From assembly GCA_934644855.1 (NCBI GenBank), contig CAKUDJ010000017.1, positions 1 through 9,985 on the forward strand: a DNA stretch of 9,985 nucleotides, given 5' to 3'. The notes beneath the pieces are model-generated. The model was given only the letters and a program-made list of their open reading frames with translations. It was not told the DNA's origin and searched no databases. Origin of the DNA: an uncultured Elusimicrobiales bacterium (GTDB lineage: Bacteria; Elusimicrobiota; Elusimicrobia; Elusimicrobiales; Elusimicrobiaceae). Shown one piece after another: positions 7,212-9,985 of this stretch (its first letter is position 1; each line of letters begins with the position of its first letter). A program made the position numbers and the translations under genes.

Positions 7212-7308
7212 TCACGCACTTCCAAAACGAACAAAATAGAATTGTACCCTAGTTTAGAATTGTACCGCGATGGCTCCCATTCTAGCCCCACCCAAATTTA
7301 GCATTATA

Positions 7309-7540
7309 AGCCCCCTCGCGCCCCCAAATAAGCCGCGTAGCGCGGATATAATATACACCCCGCTCCCCCGCACAAGAAAAACTGTCTTTGTTGGTCTGAA
7401 ACTTGCGCGGGGCGGCTGTTTATCCCCCCGGCCCGCGGGGTATATCCGGCATTCCTTTCCTTCTTGTCTTTTAAGGTGCCCGGCATAAAACCGCACGTTC
7501 ATTTTTGGGTCTTGTGGGGTGTATTCCGTTTGTCTGCGGT
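7309..7540. other. Intergenic junction between the repeat array and the A+T-rich region
   Basis: No gene is supported. CCGCG-TAG-CGCGG (7333-7345) is a perfect small hairpin, followed at once by TATAAT at 7347-7352 without a recognisable -35 box. A diverged copy of this segment lies at 6817-6840 inside the array. Overlapping frames on both strands at 7254-7502 have no ribosome site and no protein-like composition. Confidence 0.4.
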
Positions 7541-8318
7541 TAGTAAATTTAATATTAGCAATACTTACTAGCTTTTTTATGATTATTAACTTAATTTTTT
7601 CAAAAATACAAAATTTTACCTGCCTTAAAACACTTTTTGGGTATATCCTAGTACCCCAAATTGCTAAAAACGCCTGTACGGGGCGATTTTTGGATTTCCC
7701 CTTATTTTATAGATATGTAAAATGAAAAACCATTAAAATATAAGTATTTATTTTTTTACATATAAATTTGCATTATTTTAGTTTGTCGGGTCTGCTTTAG
7801 CTGTTTTTGAGGATATTAAAATAAATATTTTAAGGCTTAAACGTGTTAAAATGGATTTTTTATAACGCAAAAGAGGGGGATAATATAAAAAAATAATTTC
7901 ATTTTTAATGTTGTTTTTGCAGAAAAATACAAAATGAATATATTAAAAATATCATCAAAAATGCAAAAATAAGGTTTCCGGGTTCGCAAAAACAGCCCTA
8001 AAATAAGCATTTGAAAGAGTAAAAACAGCGCATAAAATGCGTTTGGAATGGACAAAAAATAAAGCTTTTTTATGCTCTTTCCCGGGTGGAAATGGTGCTA
8101 AAAATAAAAACCTAAAATATTTATTAGTTTAATATGAAAAATACTTATAATTCATAGATAATTGTATTTTATTTAATAGTTTATTTAGTTTTTATTTTTA
8201 GGCAGAAATGGGCCTTTTAGTTTACATAATAAAAATTATCTTTAGTAAAATGGGAGTGACAAATAATCCCCCTTTTACAAAAAAAACGGCCGGGCCGGAT
8301 AGGGCGTTTTGGTTGCTT

Positions 8319-8469
8319 TTATCCACAACTGTTAAAATGCGTTAAAATCACGCAGAAAAGCAAAAACGGCCTTAAAATTAAAAAATAAAAATATAATAAT
8401 CATTATTAAGTTTTTGAAAAGGGGAACTCGCAGCAGAAAAAAACGAATTTTATTTAAGCTTGTGGATAA
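8319..8469. other. Candidate oriC core: two perfect inverted DnaA boxes flanking A+T-rich DNA
   Basis: TTATCCACA, the consensus DnaA box, lies at 8319-8327 on the plus strand, and its exact reverse complement TGTGGATAA lies at 8461-8469. The boxes point toward each other across 133 bp of A+T-rich DNA that could serve as an unwinding element. The left box is followed at once by two GTTAAAAT motifs one helical turn apart. Two exact 9-mers this close are very unlikely by chance. Weaker 7/9 matches lie to the left, for example at 7808-7816. Against an origin: only two perfect boxes, no dnaA or other replication gene in the window, and flanking genes that point toward the region instead of away from it. 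DnaA-regulated or plasmid-derived sequence is an alternative. Confidence 0.4.
8394..8408. promoter_or_regulatory. 15-bp perfect A+T palindrome between the DnaA boxes
   Basis: TAATAAT-C-ATTATTA is a perfect inverted repeat around one base. Its core resembles half of the E. coli Fur consensus, but no gene starts nearby, so strand opening or a structural role in the candidate origin is at least as likely. Confidence 0.3.
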
Positions 8470-8660
8470 CCTATAAAATAGTGATATAAAAAGGGGTAAA
8501 AATAAATTTTTGCCTATTTTTTATGAAATCCGCAGTTTACGCTTGATTATCAAAAATTAGGGTTGTTTTTGTAAAATTAGAGCTGATTTTTATTTTTTTG
8601 CATTTCTTTACAATTTTTATATTTTATAGCTTTATTATCTTGCAAAATTTACAAGATTAA

Positions 8661-9127
8661 CTAAATATGTTTTTCTGCTTTTCCCCTTTCTCTTTCCCCT
8701 CGCGGAGTTTTACTGCGGCGGCGAGCCGGAACCGGAACAGATTTTTTGGGTACGTATGGCGTGTTGATTTTCCTTCCCGCGTTTTACGGTGGCCGTGCCG
8801 CGCGGGGTTAAGAAGGAGCCCCAAATCAAGCGGCGCACCTCTTGGGGTTGCGGGCTTATTTGGGCCCCCCTTACAGGTTTAGTAATGATTGGTCTTAATG
8901 CCGGGGGGTGGATTTAAGAGCGGGTAGATTATCGGGGCGCGTGGGCAGGCCCTATCCCCCCCCGCAACGCTGTATCGCCCCGCCTGGGGGCATTTTAGGG
9001 CTTTTGGGGGCATATAGCGCGTTCCCCGGGGTGGTGAAATACGGTTCTTCCCCTAGGTGTGATTAGGGTGCGGCCCCTAGGTGTGATGTAGCTTCCCGGT
9101 TGGGATTTGCCTTTTCCCCCCACTTGC
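8661..9127. other. Gene-free G+C-rich intergenic stretch
   Basis: Composition switches here from A+T-rich to G+C-rich with long G and C runs. I see no supported gene: the frame at 8667-8882 is low-complexity Phe/Ser/Arg/Pro, and the minus strand is broken by stops. Over 8881-9060 G exceeds C (about 63 to 44). TGGGGGCAT occurs at 8985-8993 and 9005-9013 with a 20-bp period. The stretch could be decayed coding sequence, but no family can be recognised. Confidence 0.4.
9050..9087 (+). repeat. Pair of 14-bp direct repeats, 24-bp period
   Basis: CCCCTAGGTGTGAT occurs exactly at 9050-9063 and 9074-9087. It lies just beyond the 3' end of the minus-strand membrane-protein gene. Its role is unknown. 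Confidence 0.8.
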
Positions 9128-9757
9128 CTAAAATATAATGCTTGCGCGCAGGGCGGCGGCGTTTTCCCAAGAGCGGGTTTTTAGATAATTGCCCATTTGG
9201 GTATCCGGCAGGTGGGTAAGGCGCCATTCCAGGCCCAATAACAAATGCTTTACGGGCGCCCACTCCACCCCCATTCCGGCGCGGTAATAAGCGGTATTGC
9301 CTTTTTGGTGGCCCAACATCCGCATATCGTATTGCCAATTCCGGCGGCCGTAGCTTACAAAAATATATTGTTGAGGGATGGTTTGCGGCGTTAAATTTAT
9401 TTTGATTAATCCCCCGGTTTCCTGTTGGGTAATATCGCTAAATAACCAGTTGCCGCGGTCCGTCCAACGGGCAGTTTCCGCGCCCAACATCAGCCAATCG
9501 TTCAGCCAAACCCCGGCGGAGGCATTCCATATAATAGCATCTTTCCCCACGCGGGAGCCGTTCTCTGTTTTAAGGGCGTTTGCGTGATAAACACCCCCGG
9601 CGGAAACTTCCACGCGGCGCTCTTGCGGGCGGCGCCAGGGAGTGCTGGCTTTGGTTTTATACTCGGCAGGGCGGTATACTTCGGCGTGTGCGGAAACCCA
9701 TAAAAAGCAGGCGCAACAACAACTTACGCCTGTTAAAAGAAATTGTTTAGGGGACAT
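9128..9757 (-). CDS. Small outer-membrane beta-barrel-like protein
   Basis: The 209-residue product begins with a signal peptide (hydrophobic 5-21, probable cleavage after Ala25 in SAHA before Glu26). The signal contains an unusual Cys cluster (CCCAC at 13-17), but the residues before these cysteines do not make a good lipobox, so signal peptidase I is favoured. From about residue 47 the sequence alternates polar and hydrophobic residues in short strands (VEVSAGGVYHA, WNASAGVWL, LMLGAETARW, YYRAGMGVEW, LLLGLEWRL) and it ends in ALRASIIF. The terminal Phe and strand pattern fit a small beta-barrel inserted by BAM. I do not recognise a family. No good Shine-Dalgarno lies before the ATG at 9757-9755. 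A TAAAAT box a few bases upstream could mean a leaderless transcript or a different true start. It lies 124 bp downstream of another minus-strand gene, with a palindrome between them. Confidence 0.75.
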   Translation of the reverse strand: MSPKQFLLTGVSCCCACFLWVSAHAEVYRPAEYKTKASTPWRRPQERRVEVSAGGVYHANALKTENGSRVGKDAIIWNASAGVWLNDWLMLGAETARWTDRGNWLFSDITQQETGGLIKINLTPQTIPQQYIFVSYGRRNWQYDMRMLGHQKGNTAYYRAGMGVEWAPVKHLLLGLEWRLTHLPDTQMGNYLKTRSWENAAALRASIIF

Positions 9758-9798
9758 ACTTAAATTTTATCAAAGTCTTTCAGGCGGGAATATAAGCC

Positions 9799-9815
9799 GT
9801 TTATAGCGTATAAAC
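9799..9815. promoter_or_regulatory. 17-bp perfect inverted repeat upstream of the small membrane-protein gene
   Basis: GTTTATA-GCG-TATAAAC is a perfect palindrome with 7-bp arms and a 3-bp centre, 41 bp before the ATG at 9757. Its size, symmetry and position fit an operator for a dimeric repressor overlapping the promoter. The regulator is unknown; the partial gene next to it is one candidate. Confidence 0.45.
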
Positions 9816-9881
9816 TATAAAAAAGGATTAGTTTTTTTGTGGGGCGTGTAGTGCCCGGCTCCGCACGGGGAATATGCCGTT

Positions 9882-9985
9882 TTATAGGTCCTGGGCAATT
9901 TTTTCGGCCAGAACGGCGGCCCTTGCAAAGCCCTCGCCCGATAATTTATACGCCCGCCCGCGCTTGCTGCCGACGGAAGTTAAGC
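9882..9985 (-). CDS. C-terminal fragment of a possible winged-helix protein
   Basis: Only the last 33 codons and the TAA stop are inside the window; the gene begins beyond the right edge. The readable part includes VGSKRGRAYKLSGEGF followed by an Ala/Leu-rich helix ending in AQDL. The KRGRAYKLS stretch resembles the wing and last strand of winged-helix DNA-binding domains, in which an RGR-Y-LS/T pattern is common. The frame is supported by its protein-like composition and by lying on the same strand as the gene that follows. Assignment as a regulator is inference from a short segment, and an unrelated protein is possible. Confidence 0.5.
   Translation of the reverse strand, partial: LTSVGSKRGRAYKLSGEGFARAAVLAEKIAQDL

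Larger units (their letters stand above)
6547..7308 (+). repeat. Array of about 18 same-orientation TAGAATTGTA motifs
   Basis: Thirteen exact copies of TAGAATTGTA start at 6547, 6568, 6608, 6679, 6774, 6792, 6839, 6876, 6947, 7004, 7103, 7237 and 7255. Variants occur at 6723 (TAGCATTGTA), 7042 and 7175 (CAGAGTTGTA), 7139 (one base shorter) and 7299 (TAGCATTATA). All read in the same direction, and I found none elsewhere in the window. Spacing from start to start is 18-71 bp and irregular, so this is not a CRISPR array. Each copy is followed by one of a few tails (GCCCC, GAGAG/GAGGG, CCGCG), which define larger repeat units that recur in order. The array is C-rich on the plus strand (about 230 C to 137 G over 6541-7320). 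Iteron-like protein-binding sites, a decayed minisatellite or lineage-specific intergenic repeats are all possible. Confidence 0.9.
7541..8660. other. A+T-rich non-coding region, candidate replication origin region
   Basis: About 1.1 kb of very A+T-rich DNA (roughly a quarter G+C by eye) lacks any convincing gene. The longest frames (7519-7725 on plus, 7846-8055 on minus with a TTG start) have no ribosome site and read as low-complexity hydrophobic sequence. Structures seen are the palindrome TTAAAATA-AA-TATTTTAA at 7816-7833, GTTAAAAT motifs at 7845, 8331 and 8341 (the last two exactly 10 bp apart), and the DnaA boxes listed separately. I saw no tRNA-like T-loop or other RNA gene signature. 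Confidence 0.5.

Noticed and set aside
6547..7308. CRISPR array or attC/integron-like array
   Set aside because: The repeated core is only about 10 bp, spacing is irregular, the intervening segments are themselves repeated, and no cas or integrase gene is present.
7519..7725. 68-codon plus-strand frame with hydrophobic start
   Set aside because: No Shine-Dalgarno; hydrophobic composition is expected from A+T-rich DNA.
7846..8055. 69-codon minus-strand hydrophobic frame
   Set aside because: It depends on a TTG start without a ribosome site in A+T-rich, low-complexity sequence.
8667..8882. 71-codon plus-strand frame
   Set aside because: Phe/Ser/Arg/Pro-rich low-complexity translation, no ribosome site and no recognisable domain.
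6324..9127. Replication terminus in place of an origin, given convergent flanking genes
   Set aside because: Gene direction and the 6495 skew flip would fit, but I saw no convincing dif-like site, and two exact DnaA boxes favour an origin. It remains an alternative.

Overview
The window looks like a chromosomal segment from a Gram-negative bacterium. Two proteins carry signal peptides and end in the terminal phenylalanine typical of outer-membrane beta-barrels, and most genes have clear Shine-Dalgarno sites. Coding G+C is moderate, around half by eye. The mix of class IIB aldolase, a long transketolase-like enzyme and a small porin-like protein would fit an anaerobic fermenter, possibly a gut Elusimicrobiota lineage. 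That assignment is a guess from general resemblance and was not tested by any search.

Left part (1-6320). A class II fructose-bisphosphate aldolase gene on the minus strand runs off the left edge. It is divergent from a plus-strand cluster of an M42-family metallo-aminopeptidase, a 774-residue transketolase-family protein and a PPC/DUF296 protein. The first two genes are 8 bp apart and the third follows after 35 bp. The cluster is probably driven by a good promoter (TTGCAA-17-TATAAT) and ends at a strong hairpin terminator. Next comes a monocistronic porin-like gene with its own promoter, which has the same TTGCAA -35 box, and its own terminator. Aldolase and transketolase together point to central sugar-phosphate interconversion.

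Middle part (6324-9127). About 2.8 kb holds no gene I can support, and it is the most unusual part. A strongly G-rich strand (6324-6492) flips abruptly to a C-rich array (about 6540-7330). The array holds some 18 same-orientation copies of TAGAATTGTA or close variants inside a mosaic of longer duplications, including a perfect 108-bp repeat. A very A+T-rich stretch of about 1.1 kb follows (about 7540-8660). It carries two perfect DnaA boxes in opposite orientation 133 bp apart (8319-8327 and 8461-8469), phased TTAAAAT motifs and A+T palindromes. The simplest reading is a candidate replication origin or origin-like control region with an iteron-like array beside it, but no dnaA, dnaN, rep or par gene lies in the window. 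A short G+C-rich stretch with small direct repeats completes the gap.

Right part (9128-9985). A minus-strand gene encodes a small outer-membrane beta-barrel-like protein, preceded by a 17-bp perfect inverted repeat. At the right edge is the 3' end of another minus-strand gene whose C-terminus resembles a winged-helix wing.
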